Source: Jeotgalicoccus nanhaiensis (GTDB taxonomy: Bacteria; Bacillota; Bacilli; Staphylococcales; Salinicoccaceae). From it: a DNA stretch of 64,000 nt. Below, piece by piece: positions 19,109 to 28,424 of the stretch; within the stretch, counting starts at the first letter, position 1; each line of letters opens with the position of its first letter. The notes beneath the pieces were generated by a model. That model did not search any database, was not told the DNA's origin, and worked only from the letters and a program-made list of their open reading frames with translations. Made by a program: the position numbers and the translations under genes. Location: positions 372,001 to 436,000 of the forward strand of contig SPPL01000001.1 of assembly GCA_004570955.1 (NCBI GenBank), given 5' to 3'.

Positions 19109-20245
19109 TTATTCTGCTGTTGCTCCGTCTACTGCTTCATTAATCTCTTGAACTTGAGCTAATGCTGTTAAGTAACCGCCTGCGTTTAAGTACCAGTTTT
19201 GAGGGTTTAATTCGTAAACGTTGTCGTTTTCAATTGCCTCAACGCCTGAAGTTACTTCATTCACTAGTACGTCTGTTGATGTTGCTTCGCCTTCAGATAC
19301 TGCTGCACCGCGGTCCATTAATAAAATCAGAGCCGGGTTTGTTTCTGCAATAAACTCATAGCTGATTTCATTACCATGACTGTCTGTTGTTTCTTCCGAC
19401 TCTTCCTGTTCACCAGCTGAAGTGAATCCGAAGTCATTGTAAAGGAAGTCATAACGTCCGCCGACACCGTGGAATGATAAGTTACCGCCGTTAGTTTGAA
19501 CGAAAAGCATCGGCAAGTCTGCTGCTGCAACTTTTTCGTTAACTTCAGCAAGCTGTGCATCCAGGTCATCTACAAGTTCTTGTGCTTTATCTTCTACGTC
19601 GTACATTTCACCGATAAACATCGTCATTTCTTTAACGTCTTCGAAGTAGTTTGAGTTGTCTGCTGCAACGTGAATAATTTCCGCGTTTGGTGCCGCTTTT
19701 TCAAGTTCGCCTACTACGTTAGAGTTTGACTGGCGTCCGTGAATCATAATGATTTCCGGGTCAAGAGCAGCTAATGCTTCATAGTCCGGCTCTTTCAGTC
19801 CGCCAAGGTTTACGTATTCTTCGTCTGATTCATATACATCTGAAATAGTGTTTCCAAGTGAAGCATTGTTTTCACCTTTTGGAAGTCCCATAATGTTTTC
19901 TTCAAGGTCAAGTGCTGCGAACGTTGAAGCAACCCCAAGGTCAAAAATGACAACTTTGTCAGAGTTCTTTGGAAGTTCTACAGTTTCGTCAATTTGCGTT
20001 CCTTGTCCTTCTTCACCGCGTTCGCCGGTTCCGATTTCGAATTGGTTTTCATAAGCAATTGTGTCAGCAGATTCTTCTTCTGAAGACTCGTCCTCAGCAG
20101 TCTCTTCTCCCGCTGATTCTTCTGTTGATGTTTCCTCTGATGCATTGTCTTCTGTTGTTGATTCTTCTTCTGAACCGCCGCTGCACGCCGCAAGTACCAG
20201 GATTACTGCCATAGTAAGCATTAAGTATAATTTCTTAAATTCCAT
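19109..20245 (-). CDS. sstD: Siderophore-binding lipoprotein SstD
   Basis: Substrate-binding protein of a catechol-siderophore iron importer. Lipobox LAAC (Cys about 21), a Glu/Ser-rich acidic linker (residues 25-62), then a class III periplasmic-binding fold with PxxI-type strands (KVVIFDLGVASTFAALDL, DPEIIMIHGR). 378 residues. Last gene of sstABCD, separated from sstC by 110 bases that contain a hairpin and a separate ribosome-binding site, so its level may differ from the membrane parts. The best relatives should be SstD, FatB or YclQ. Confidence 0.92.
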   Translation of the reverse strand: MEFKKLYLMLTMAVILVLAACSGGSEEESTTEDNASEETSTEESAGEETAEDESSEEESADTIAYENQFEIGTGERGEEGQGTQIDETVELPKNSDKVVIFDLGVASTFAALDLEENIMGLPKGENNASLGNTISDVYESDEEYVNLGGLKEPDYEALAALDPEIIMIHGRQSNSNVVGELEKAAPNAEIIHVAADNSNYFEDVKEMTMFIGEMYDVEDKAQELVDDLDAQLAEVNEKVAAADLPMLFVQTNGGNLSFHGVGGRYDFLYNDFGFTSAGEQEESEETTDSHGNEISYEFIAETNPALILLMDRGAAVSEGEATSTDVLVNEVTSGVEAIENDNVYELNPQNWYLNAGGYLTALAQVQEINEAVDGATAE

Positions 20246-20322
20246 ATCTCTCTATTCTCCTCTTAATATGTTTTTTAGCCCCCACTAAAAAAATACTGCG
20301 CTACTTACTGAACACATTCGAA

Positions 20323-20353
20323 TGCCGGAACCTCACCTCCTTTAATGCCGGCA
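20323..20353 (-). other. RNA hairpin with internal ribosome-binding-like loop, sstC-sstD gap
   Basis: On the minus strand TGCCGG and CCGGCA pair across a 19-base loop that contains AAAGGAGGTGAGG. No T-run follows, so it is not a standard terminator. It begins 3 bases after the sstC stop and could be an mRNA-processing or stability element. Confidence 0.45.
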
Positions 20354-20355
20354 GT

Positions 20356-21171
20356 TTAAGCGTTGCCGATTAAGTAGTTTGCTGCGAGTTCTGTTGAATC
20401 TCCTTCGATAACACCATCGAAGTAGAAACAAATTCTGTGTCCGCAAATTGATTCTATATTTATTTCCATTTCATAGATGCCTTCAAGAACTTCTTTCGTA
20501 ATTACTTCGTTCGCTGTACCGCTGACTGCGATTTTACCGTCTTTCAAGGCAACGATATTATCCGAGTAGCATGAGGCAAAGTTAATATCGTGAATAACGA
20601 TTATTATCGTTTTGCTTTTGTCGCGGCACAATCTGCGTAAAATCTGCATAATCTGTACCGAATGTTTCATATCCAGATTATTCAGAGGTTCATCTAGGAA
20701 GATATATTCCGTATCCTGTGCAATAGTCATTGCGATATACGCACGCTGGCGCTGACCGCCTGACAGTTCATCTATATAGCGTTCTTCAAATTCCTTCAGT
20801 CCCATATAGCTGATTGCTTCATCGATGATTTCTTCATCCTGATCAGTCAGTCTGCCTTTTGAATACGGGAAACGCCCAAAAGAAATTAATTCTCTCACTG
20901 TAATTTTCAGTTCGAGATGATTCGCCTGTTTTAAAATCGTGATTTTCTTTGCGAGTTCACCATGCGGCTGGGTAAAAATATTATCGCCTTCAAGCAAAAC
21001 TTCTCCGCTATTTTTATCGAGTAAACGTGTGATCATTGAAATGACTGTACTTTTACCGGCGCCGTTTGGTCCGATAAGTGAAGTAATCTTACCTTTCTCT
21101 ATATCAATTGAGACGTCATCTACGACAGTTTTACTGCCGTATTTCTTAGTGATTCCCTTGACACTAATCAT
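20356..21171 (-). CDS. sstC: Siderophore ABC transporter ATPase SstC
   Basis: Cytoplasmic ATPase powering the SstAB permease. 271 residues: Walker A GPNGAGKST, signature LSGGQRQRAYIA, Walker B YIFLDEPLNNLD, switch His in VIHDINFA. It overlaps sstB by 4 bases (ATGA). Fits the FecE/FhuC class. Confidence 0.94.
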   Translation of the reverse strand: MISVKGITKKYGSKTVVDDVSIDIEKGKITSLIGPNGAGKSTVISMITRLLDKNSGEVLLEGDNIFTQPHGELAKKITILKQANHLELKITVRELISFGRFPYSKGRLTDQDEEIIDEAISYMGLKEFEERYIDELSGGQRQRAYIAMTIAQDTEYIFLDEPLNNLDMKHSVQIMQILRRLCRDKSKTIIIVIHDINFASCYSDNIVALKDGKIAVSGTANEVITKEVLEGIYEMEINIESICGHRICFYFDGVIEGDSTELAANYLIGNA

Positions 21172-22121
21172 GTACGATTCCTCCTAAGCATTAAGTAAAT
21201 GAAATAAATTCCACCTACTAAATTAATAATAACACTTAATTCAATGTTATTCCCGAATACGAACTGAACGACCATCTGACCGATAACCAGCGTAATAATG
21301 CTGACCAGTGCTGTGCCGACTATCAGATAGGAATGCCTGAATGTTTTTAAAAGCTCGTGCGCCAGGTTGACAACGAGCAGCCCGAGAAACATTATCGGTC
21401 CGACGAGCGCTGTCGATACCGACACAAGTATCGCTACAATAATTAAAAGAGCCGATACTTTACGGTCGTAATTAATCCCGAGGTTTAAAGCATGGTCACG
21501 GCCTAGGGACAGGACGTCCAGCGCATGAAAGTCTTTAAAGACGAAGATCAGCATAACGATAACGATAATTCCAGTAATTCCGAGCAGTGATTCATCGATT
21601 GCGTTAAATGAACCGAACAGGGTTCCCTGCAGGATTGAGAAATCTTCCGGACTGATTAAAATCTGCATGAAGGTCGATAAATTCCCGAAGAAGGTACCGA
21701 GTATAATACCGATTAAGAGCAGCAGGAAGATGTTATTTTTCGTTACTTTAAACAGAAATTTAAAAACGAATAGTGTAAACAGTACGAGTATGCCCATACT
21801 TAAAAAGTAGTTGTACTGAGAGTTTAACAAGAGCGGCGAGCTCACGCCCGCTAAAAATACAATAGCTGTCTGAATGAAGGTATAAACCGAATCCAGCCCC
21901 ATAATTGACGGTGTTAAAATTCTGTTTTTAACAATCGTCTGGAAAATCACTGTTGAAACGGCGATTGCCACCGCTACAATAATAATAGCAAGTATCCGCT
22001 TCAGCCTCGACGGCAGCTGATAAAAATAAATATCCGGATTCAATCCGTAAAACGTATAAAATGCGAGCAGGCCGACTGATAACAAGGCCAGCAGCAGAAT
22101 TACTTTAGTGTTCTTATGCAT
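21168..22121 (-). CDS. sstB: Siderophore ABC transporter permease SstB
   Basis: FecCD-family permease, 317 residues, about nine to ten membrane segments; typical elements GIILGTFFGNL and SVSTALVGPIMFLGLLVVNLAH (coupling region, with the family GPI-G-LLVP pattern). It overlaps sstA by 8 bases and sstC by 4, a tightly packed operon. Confidence 0.93.
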   Translation of the reverse strand: MHKNTKVILLLALLSVGLLAFYTFYGLNPDIYFYQLPSRLKRILAIIIVAVAIAVSTVIFQTIVKNRILTPSIMGLDSVYTFIQTAIVFLAGVSSPLLLNSQYNYFLSMGILVLFTLFVFKFLFKVTKNNIFLLLLIGIILGTFFGNLSTFMQILISPEDFSILQGTLFGSFNAIDESLLGITGIIVIVMLIFVFKDFHALDVLSLGRDHALNLGINYDRKVSALLIIVAILVSVSTALVGPIMFLGLLVVNLAHELLKTFRHSYLIVGTALVSIITLVIGQMVVQFVFGNNIELSVIINLVGGIYFIYLMLRRNRT

Positions 22122-23079
22122 GCTTAACCCTCCTGAAGATGAGGATTAAGAATATTGCACTGCCGATTGTCGCAATCATCAGACCGACTGAAATTTCATA
22201 CGGCGCAATAATAACACGGCCGAGAATATCGCAGATCATGACGAAGATTGCACCGGTCACTGCTGTAATAGTGAGCGTGCCCTTCAGATGATCTCCCCGG
22301 AATATCGACACGATATTCGGAACGATCAATCCGAGGAACGGAAGCATACCGACTGAAACAACAACAATCGCCGTCATTGCAGCAGTTAAAAACAGCCCGA
22401 TGTTAACGATAAGCTTATAGTTCATTCCGAGGTTCGTCGAAAAATCTTCTCCCATACCTGCCACTGTAAACTGGGCAGCGTACAGAAAGACGACGATAAA
22501 GAGCGGAATACTGATGTAGAGTATTTCATATTTTCCTGATATCAGCGTAGAGAAGCTGCCGTGCATCCAGCCGGAAATAGCCTGAAGCATGTCCGTCCGG
22601 AGCGCAAGAAATGTAGAGACACTCGCGACAACACCGCCGAGCATCATCCCGATAAGCGGAACAAATATAACGTCTTTAAATTTAATGCGGGTAATAATGC
22701 TCATGAAGAGCATCGTTCCAAGCAGTGCCAGTGCAACCGCAAAAAACAATCTGCCCATCATGCTGATCGCCGGGAAAAATATTAACCCGAGTAAAATACC
22801 AAGCTGTGCCCATTCTGTCGTTCCTGCTGTCGTTGGAGATACAAACTTATTGCGTGTCAGCTGCTGCATCACGAGCCCGCATACTGCGAGTGATGCACCT
22901 GCAATGATGATTGACACGGTCCGCGGCATGCGGCTATGTATAAGTATAGACATCTGGTTATCAGATAAACTGAAGATGTCCGATATATGAATTTGGCTGA
23001 CTCCGACAAACATAGAGATTATTGATAAAACGATCAGTAGGAAAATTAAAATATCTATTCTAAACAACTTTTGTATCAT
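22114..23079 (-). CDS. sstA: Siderophore ABC transporter permease SstA
   Basis: FecCD-family permease, first gene of the operon. Start set at 23079 (MIQKLFRIDILIF) with AAGGTGGG upstream; the frame is open to 23136 but that would run through the Fur box. 321 residues with multiple membrane helices, GASLAVCGLVMQQLTRN and VSVGMLPFLGLIVPNIV motifs. Expected to be repressed by Fur in iron-replete cells. Confidence 0.93.
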   Translation of the reverse strand: MIQKLFRIDILIFLLIVLSIISMFVGVSQIHISDIFSLSDNQMSILIHSRMPRTVSIIIAGASLAVCGLVMQQLTRNKFVSPTTAGTTEWAQLGILLGLIFFPAISMMGRLFFAVALALLGTMLFMSIITRIKFKDVIFVPLIGMMLGGVVASVSTFLALRTDMLQAISGWMHGSFSTLISGKYEILYISIPLFIVVFLYAAQFTVAGMGEDFSTNLGMNYKLIVNIGLFLTAAMTAIVVVSVGMLPFLGLIVPNIVSIFRGDHLKGTLTITAVTGAIFVMICDILGRVIIAPYEISVGLMIATIGSAIFLILIFRRVKHA

Positions 23080-23095
23080 GGCTTCCCACCTTAAT

Positions 23096-23110
23096 TGAAA
23101 ATGATTATCA
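23096..23110 (-). promoter_or_regulatory. Fur box of sstABCD
   Basis: TGAAAAT-G-ATTATCA is a 7-1-7 Fur box with one change from TGATAATnATTATCA; overlapping AATGATTATCATTGATAA extends it. It lies 17 bases upstream of the sstA start. Confidence 0.88.
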
Positions 23111-23190
23111 TTGATAACCATACATGCATTATACACCGGCCTATTTTACAATTCAAACTCTTTCTGCATAAGAATTGCTTATTATAAAAA

Positions 23191-23213
23191 TAAGCCGCCC
23201 GGGAGGCGGCTTA
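23191..23213 (-). terminator. Intrinsic terminator after the SDR-like gene
   Basis: Stem TAAGCCGCC / GGCGGCTTA around a 5-base loop, followed by TTTTTATAAT on the minus strand. Confidence 0.9.
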
Positions 23214-23225
23214 ACTCTTTAAAAT

Positions 23226-23897
23226 TTAACTGATAATAATAGTTTCCCCGGTTGGTATATCTTTATCGTGATCTAAAATTGCTTTAATTTTTTTAATTGC
23301 TTTGTGATTCGCACGTTCTTCTTCTGTTGTTTTATATGTCGGGCGGTAGCTGAGTGCATAGACGTCAACATCCTCGCGGCGCAGCTCTACCGATGTAGAA
23401 TGCGTCAGCGCTTCAATCGCCCCTGTGACCGTGTAATATAAGTTGCGTTCGAAAACTTCTTCAAATGCCGGCTCTATCACGTTAATAATTTTAGCGTCAT
23501 TTTCCACTTTTAATAAGGGACGAAGGGTCCGGATTCCAAGGTACGTTCCCCACACATGTTCGTACATCACATCGCTGAATTCATTAAAACTGACGTTGTA
23601 CACCGTTTTATCATCGGTAAAAATTGAGTGTACTAAAATAATACCGTTCAGCGATTCGTAGTTTTCTTCAATTTCATCTACGATATCCAGCCAGTCAATT
23701 TCCTTGGACTGTTCCAGCAGTACAATTTTGTGCTGGCCCGGTGTATCCTCAAGCGAAGCGTACACTTCTTCCAATTCACTATACTCTAATCCCGCCAGTA
23801 TAATATTCGCATTATGCTGAGCCAATTCCAGCGCAGTTTCTCTGCCGAGCGAAGTCGCTGCACCTGACACGATATAAGTTTTACTTGTTAAATCCAT
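23226..23897 (-). CDS. Short-chain dehydrogenase/reductase-like protein, active site changed
   Basis: 223-residue Rossmann protein with the SDR nucleotide motif SGAATSLGRE (residues 12-21). The usual catalytic Ser region reads INVIEPAF and the YxxxK motif reads YTVTG (within NLYYTVTGAIEAL), so the Lys and probably the Ser are missing. It may bind a dinucleotide without standard SDR catalysis. AGGAGG precedes the start. Located between sst and a YtkA-like lipoprotein gene, same direction, with its own terminator. Confidence 0.8.
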   Translation of the reverse strand: MDLTSKTYIVSGAATSLGRETALELAQHNANIILAGLEYSELEEVYASLEDTPGQHKIVLLEQSKEIDWLDIVDEIEENYESLNGIILVHSIFTDDKTVYNVSFNEFSDVMYEHVWGTYLGIRTLRPLLKVENDAKIINVIEPAFEEVFERNLYYTVTGAIEALTHSTSVELRREDVDVYALSYRPTYKTTEEERANHKAIKKIKAILDHDKDIPTGETIIIS

Positions 23898-23946
23898 AAT
23901 ATCCTCCTAGAATTGCCCGTAGTATTATTACTATAATAATACACTA

Positions 23947-24363
23947 TTACTCAACAGTCACGGATTCTTCAGGCATCGTGTGGAGCTGGTAAGCATCGAC
24001 GTGTGCGATAACACTGTATTCGCCCGGTTCGTCAAACGTATACTCAAGCACGTACTCACCGTTCTCACTGTGATCCACTTCAATCATTTCCAGAGATTCT
24101 TCACCCGATAAAATTTCAAACATCACCTGGTCAGCATCTGTCACATCTTCTTCATTTGAAGTAACGTGAGCAGTAAATTCAGCGGCTTCTCCTGATTGAA
24201 TGCTTTCCGGAGTCTGCAAATCAACTTCAAGTGATCTGATCTCGTCGCTTGAAGGGTTGTCATGGTCCATGTCGCCATGATCGTGTTCTTCTTCTCCCGA
24301 GCAGGCTGCAAGCGTTAATCCTGCAAGCAGCATAACTGATAAAACACCTGATTTAATTTTCAT
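23947..24363 (-). CDS. YtkA-like domain lipoprotein
   Basis: 138-residue lipoprotein with lipobox LAAC (Cys 21), a His/Asp-rich stretch EEHDHGDMDHD that could bind metal, then an immunoglobulin-like YtkA domain (EVDLQTPESIQSGE ... YTFDEPGEYSVIAHV). YtkA-like proteins are often near copper or cytochrome-oxidase genes; no such neighbour is present. GGGGAT precedes the start. Confidence 0.82.
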   Translation of the reverse strand: MKIKSGVLSVMLLAGLTLAACSGEEEHDHGDMDHDNPSSDEIRSLEVDLQTPESIQSGEAAEFTAHVTSNEEDVTDADQVMFEILSGEESLEMIEVDHSENGEYVLEYTFDEPGEYSVIAHVDAYQLHTMPEESVTVE

Positions 24364-24507
24364 ATATGTATCCCCATTTCTATAATTCTCTCACATCTTA
24401 TCATACATTACTTGATGATAACTTTAAATTCCATATCATGACATTTTTATGACCAGGCTGGGGTGGGCTGTGTAAATTCTCTGTCGCTTTTTTGGCGCTG
24501 GGATACA

Positions 24508-24795
24508 CATGAAAGTTTGTCATGCCAACGCACCGAGTCTTGCGTATACATGAAAGCCCGTCATGCCAACGTATCGAGTCTTTCGTATACATGAAAGCCC
24601 GTCATGCCAACGTATCGAGTCTTTCGTATACATGAAACCCCGTCAGGCCAATGCATCGAGTCTTGCGTATGCATGAACCCTTGTCAGGCCAACGTATCGA
24701 GCCTTGCGTATACATGAATCCCCGTCAGGCCAACGCACCGAGTCTTGCGTATACATGAACGCCAATCATGCCAATCCCAGCTGAGACTCTCCCAA
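24508..24795. repeat. Intergenic tandem array, 41-bp unit, six full copies plus a partial
   Basis: Units start at 24508, 24549, 24590, 24631, 24672 and 24713, with a partial from 24754. Each reads close to CATGAAAGCCCGTCATGCC followed by AACGTATCGAGTCTTTCGTATA. A CATGA/TCATG dyad with 7-base spacer is present in the first copies. 41 is not a multiple of 3, so it is not coding. The 498-base gap 24364-24861 holds this array and the nrdF terminator and nothing else recognised. Confidence 0.92.
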
Positions 24796-24824
24796 GCAAA
24801 CAGCCGGCTGTGGACAACAAAAAA

Positions 24825-24852
24825 ACGCTCCCCCTTTAATTAAGAGGAGCGT
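24825..24852 (-). terminator. Intrinsic terminator after nrdF
   Basis: Stem ACGCTCC/GGAGCGT, internal CTT/AAG pairing, then a T-run on the minus strand (TTTTTGTTG). Confidence 0.88.
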
Positions 24853-24861
24853 CTTAATCTA

Positions 24862-25830
24862 TTAATCGTTAAAGATAAAGTCTTCATCACGGAGCGGTTC
24901 TACATTCAAAGCGAGAACGTAGCCGTCGCCTTTAACACTGAAGAAGTCGTGGTTTTTCGTCGTCGTATCGAGAGCGTTCTCGATAATCGGGTTGAACCCT
25001 TTTTCTTCAAAGTAAGGATCGAAGCCTAAGTTCGCAAGCGATTTGTTCGCATTGTACTGAAGGTAATTCAATACATCGTCAGTCAGACCGAGTTTGTCAT
25101 ACAGACTCTTAGTGTAAATTACTTCGTTCTCATAAAGTTCATCGAGTAATTTGTACATTTCTTTATCCGCACGTTCCTGCTCTTCAGCAGTAAGCTCGCC
25201 TTTCATTTCCTGAGCGTCAAGTCCTGTGAAGACACCATGAATCGATTCGTCCAGCAGAATCTTACGGATAATTTCACCGCTCGTCGTCATACGGCCATTC
25301 CCCGCTAAGTATAGCGGGTAGTAGAATCCTGAATAAAACAGGAACGACTCAAGGAAGACCGATGATACACGCGCCATGTACCTGTCGTAAGCTGACGGGT
25401 TTTTATCGAGTAATTTATAGTAGTTTGTAACAATTTTGTCCGCTTTATATTTTAACTGTTCATTGTTCATTACCCAGTTATCGAGCAGGTCGTCTGTCTC
25501 TTTAGTCGGCAGCAGCGTCGTAAAGATATGAGAATATGATTTCGCATGAACCTGCTCCATCATGCCCATAAATGAATATACTGCTTTTTTGCGCAGATCC
25601 GGAGTATGCAGCATAATCAACGGCATGCCGTCATCTGCCTGGTGTGTATCCAGTCCTGTTAAACCTGCCAGCACCTTTTTAAAAGTATCTTTTTCATCTT
25701 CGGACAAGCCTGCCCATGATGCTAAATCTTTCGACACTTTAAACTCTGTCTCGACCCACATCTGTGAGATATTTTGGCGCCAGAAGACATTCGTCATGTC
25801 ATCTTCTTTATTCCAGTTAACTGCAATCAT
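24862..25830 (-). CDS. nrdF: Class Ib ribonucleotide reductase beta subunit NrdF
   Basis: Holds the dimetal-tyrosyl radical needed to reduce ribonucleotides. 322 residues; metal-ligand motifs MMEQVHAKSYSHIF (ExxH) and LDESIHGVFTG (ExxH), C-terminal tail RDEDFIFND that docks into NrdE. Start ATG at 25830 with AAAGGAG. 13 bases after nrdE. Confidence 0.97.
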   Translation of the reverse strand: MIAVNWNKEDDMTNVFWRQNISQMWVETEFKVSKDLASWAGLSEDEKDTFKKVLAGLTGLDTHQADDGMPLIMLHTPDLRKKAVYSFMGMMEQVHAKSYSHIFTTLLPTKETDDLLDNWVMNNEQLKYKADKIVTNYYKLLDKNPSAYDRYMARVSSVFLESFLFYSGFYYPLYLAGNGRMTTSGEIIRKILLDESIHGVFTGLDAQEMKGELTAEEQERADKEMYKLLDELYENEVIYTKSLYDKLGLTDDVLNYLQYNANKSLANLGFDPYFEEKGFNPIIENALDTTTKNHDFFSVKGDGYVLALNVEPLRDEDFIFND

Positions 25831-25843
25831 TGTTTAGTCTCCT

Positions 25844-27949
25844 TTATACTGCACAGCTCGTACATTCTTCGACACTGAGTAATTTATTTCTCGTGTAATA
25901 CAGTGATTTCAATCCTTTGTGATGTGCATAGATATAATATTTCGCAAGCTCTCTCGTAGAGATATCCGAGTTTACGTAAAGAATCGTGCTGATTCCCTGG
26001 TCAATATGCTGCTGAATTGTTGCAATCATATCGATTAGTTTCATCTGGTCTGTATTGAACGCACTCTTGTAGTACCACATTGTCTCTTTAGACAGGAATG
26101 GCATCGGGTAGAATGTTTCAGAGTTGCCGTAAGTTCTGCGTTCGATCATATCGACAATCGGCATTACCGAACTCGTTGCATTTTGCACGTAAGAGATACT
26201 TTGTGTCGGTGCAATAGCAAGACGGTAAGCATGATAAAGACCGTTTTCTTCAACTTTCTGCCCAAGCTCCGCCCAGTCTTCTTTAGTCGGAATATGGATG
26301 TGTTCGAATAATTCTGCAACCTTATCCGACTCAGGTGTAATATCTTCTTTAATATAACGCTCGAAGTATTTTCCTGTCGCGTAGTCTGAACGTTCGAAGT
26401 CTTTAAATGTGACGCCGCGTTCTTTTGCGATTTCCATAGATTTTTCAATCGAGTGGAAGTTCAGCATCATAAAGAAGATGTTTGCAAAGTCTCTTGCTTC
26501 AGATGATTCGTACGCAATTTTATTTTTAGCGAGATAGCCGTGAAGGTTCATTGCACCAAGACCTACAGAGTGCAGTTCATCGTTTGCTTTCTTAACGCCC
26601 GGTGCGTTTGCGATCGATGTATCGTCACTTACCAGTGTCAGTGCCTCGATACCTTCATGCACAGTTTCTTTCACCTTGCCGGAATCCATTACGTTCGCAA
26701 TGTTCATGGAACCAAGGTTACATGAAATATCGCGTTTGATAACGTCTTCTGTGCCGTAGTCGTTAATTTCAGATGTTTCCTGCAGCTGGAAGATTTCAGT
26801 ACATAAGTTACTGATTTTAATCTGTCCGATATCGCCGAGAGGATGCACTTTGTTCGCATTGTCTTTGAACATTAAGTACGGGTAGCCCGACTGCAGCTGC
26901 GTTTGAGCAATCGTGTTTAACATGTCACGCGCATCATACTCGCGTTTTTTAACGTTGTCATTCGCAACAAGCTGGTCGTACATTTCGTCCATGTCCATAT
27001 CGTCAAGAGCCATACCATATTCGCGTTCCACAGTGTGCGGAGCGAACAGGCTGAACGGTTTGTTGTCGCGTGCCAGTTCAAAGAACTTCGACGGTACAAC
27101 AAGCCCTGTTGAAATTGTCGACAGACGGATGTCTTCATCCGCGTTTACTTTCTTAGTGTCGAGGAACTCAGGCAGGTCATAGTGGAAGATGTTTAAGTAA
27201 ACAGCTCCCGCACCCGGACGCTGACCGAGCTGGTCTGCGTAGCTGAATCCGCCTTCCAGTGATTTCGCTACAGGCAGAACTCCTTTAGCTACACCTTCGA
27301 TACCTTTAATTGCTTCGCCGCGTGCGCGCAGTTTTGATAAGTTAATCGCAACACCGCCGCCGATTTTACTTAATTGTTTGGCAGTTGAGTCGATATAGTT
27401 AATCGAGTTCAGTGAATCATCAACTTCGAGCAGGAAACATGATACCATTTCACCGCGACGTGCACGGCCTGCGTTTAAGAAGGTCGGAGTTGCCGGCTGA
27501 TAACGCTGTTCCATCATCGATGTGATAAAACGCTTGGCAGTTTCAATATTGCCTTTTGCAAGGTACAGACTGACAATCACAACGTGCTGTCTGTAATCTT
27601 CCAGGTACTGTTTTTTATCGTTCGTTTTTAAAGTGTAATCTTTAAAGAACTTGCTCGCTGCCATGTAGCTTTTGAATTTGAACTCAATAGCATCTGCATG
27701 ATCAATAATATCCTGAAGAGCCGTTTCGCTGTACTCTTTGAATAAATCGTAATAGAAATCGTTGTCCACGAGGTAATGCAGCCTTTCTAATTCCGAGTCA
27801 AAATGGATAGTCTTCGCTTCGACTTCCTCCATGAATACCTCAAGTGCCTCAAGGTCTTTCTCCAGTTTGTAAAACCCTGTTTCGTCGCGCTGCGTGACTT
27901 CGTTATTCAGTTCAACGTGGTTGTAAGTTTTTTCATCTAATACTTTCAT
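25844..27949 (-). CDS. nrdE: Class Ib ribonucleotide reductase alpha subunit NrdE
   Basis: Catalytic subunit making deoxyribonucleotides. 701 residues; lacks an N-terminal ATP cone, as class Ib does. Active-site motifs FLNAGRARRGEMVSCFLLEV, NLCTEIFQL, CNLGSMNIANV, and C-terminal redox pair EECTSCAV. It overlaps nrdI by 17 bases; ribosome-binding site AGGGGA lies inside nrdI. Confidence 0.98.
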   Translation of the reverse strand: MKVLDEKTYNHVELNNEVTQRDETGFYKLEKDLEALEVFMEEVEAKTIHFDSELERLHYLVDNDFYYDLFKEYSETALQDIIDHADAIEFKFKSYMAASKFFKDYTLKTNDKKQYLEDYRQHVVIVSLYLAKGNIETAKRFITSMMEQRYQPATPTFLNAGRARRGEMVSCFLLEVDDSLNSINYIDSTAKQLSKIGGGVAINLSKLRARGEAIKGIEGVAKGVLPVAKSLEGGFSYADQLGQRPGAGAVYLNIFHYDLPEFLDTKKVNADEDIRLSTISTGLVVPSKFFELARDNKPFSLFAPHTVEREYGMALDDMDMDEMYDQLVANDNVKKREYDARDMLNTIAQTQLQSGYPYLMFKDNANKVHPLGDIGQIKISNLCTEIFQLQETSEINDYGTEDVIKRDISCNLGSMNIANVMDSGKVKETVHEGIEALTLVSDDTSIANAPGVKKANDELHSVGLGAMNLHGYLAKNKIAYESSEARDFANIFFMMLNFHSIEKSMEIAKERGVTFKDFERSDYATGKYFERYIKEDITPESDKVAELFEHIHIPTKEDWAELGQKVEENGLYHAYRLAIAPTQSISYVQNATSSVMPIVDMIERRTYGNSETFYPMPFLSKETMWYYKSAFNTDQMKLIDMIATIQQHIDQGISTILYVNSDISTRELAKYYIYAHHKGLKSLYYTRNKLLSVEECTSCAV

Positions 27950-28328
27950 GCAATTCCCCTGCCCTTTCTAATTCAACTATAAATTGTGCGCGCTCCTCCG
28001 GTGTGCCGTGAAGTTCAAACTTCATCAGGAGCGGTACGCTGTAATCGCTGCTTATATACTCGCCCGCCCTGGCAAAGTTCTGACCCCAGTTCCGGTTGCC
28101 GCTAGATGCGACTGCGACTAGATTATAAGAGTTTACTTTTAAAAATTCCTTAACAGTATCAGGCACAGCTCCGAAACCGTATGTCGGTGTAACTAAAATA
28201 TAAGACTGATCGATTTTATCTCTGACATTGGCGGCTGTTATTTGATATAATTCATAGGTGTCCGGAATGTCCATACTATTTAAGAAACGACGGATATTAC
28301 CTGTCATTGAATAATAAGCAATAATCAC
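27933..28328 (-). CDS. nrdI: Flavodoxin-like NrdI
   Basis: FMN protein that supplies oxidant for assembly of the Mn cofactor in NrdF. Phosphate-binding loop YYSMTGNIRRF, then TPTYGFGAVPDTV and SSGNRNWGQNFARAG. The start is GTG at 28328: AAAGGAG lies 8 bases before it. An open extension to 28355 would run back through the ribosome-binding site. 131 residues. First gene of nrdIEF. Confidence 0.94.
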   Translation of the reverse strand: MIIAYYSMTGNIRRFLNSMDIPDTYELYQITAANVRDKIDQSYILVTPTYGFGAVPDTVKEFLKVNSYNLVAVASSGNRNWGQNFARAGEYISSDYSVPLLMKFELHGTPEERAQFIVELERAGELHESIR

Positions 28329-28360
28329 TTTGTCATCTCCTTTCGAGCATAACACAAACA

Positions 28361-28372
28361 GAACGTATGTTC
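28361..28372 (-). promoter_or_regulatory. LexA-like palindrome upstream of nrdI
   Basis: GAAC-GTAT-GTTC (flanked A/T to give AGAACGTATGTTCT) matches the GAACN4GTTC core of the Gram-positive SOS box, with A in place of the outer C. It lies 32 bases before the nrdI start. Compare the full match at uvrB. Confidence 0.6.
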
Positions 28373-28424
28373 TATGCGATGTTTGTTTCCATTACTCGCT
28401 TTTTACTTGCTTTCTATGCTGATA

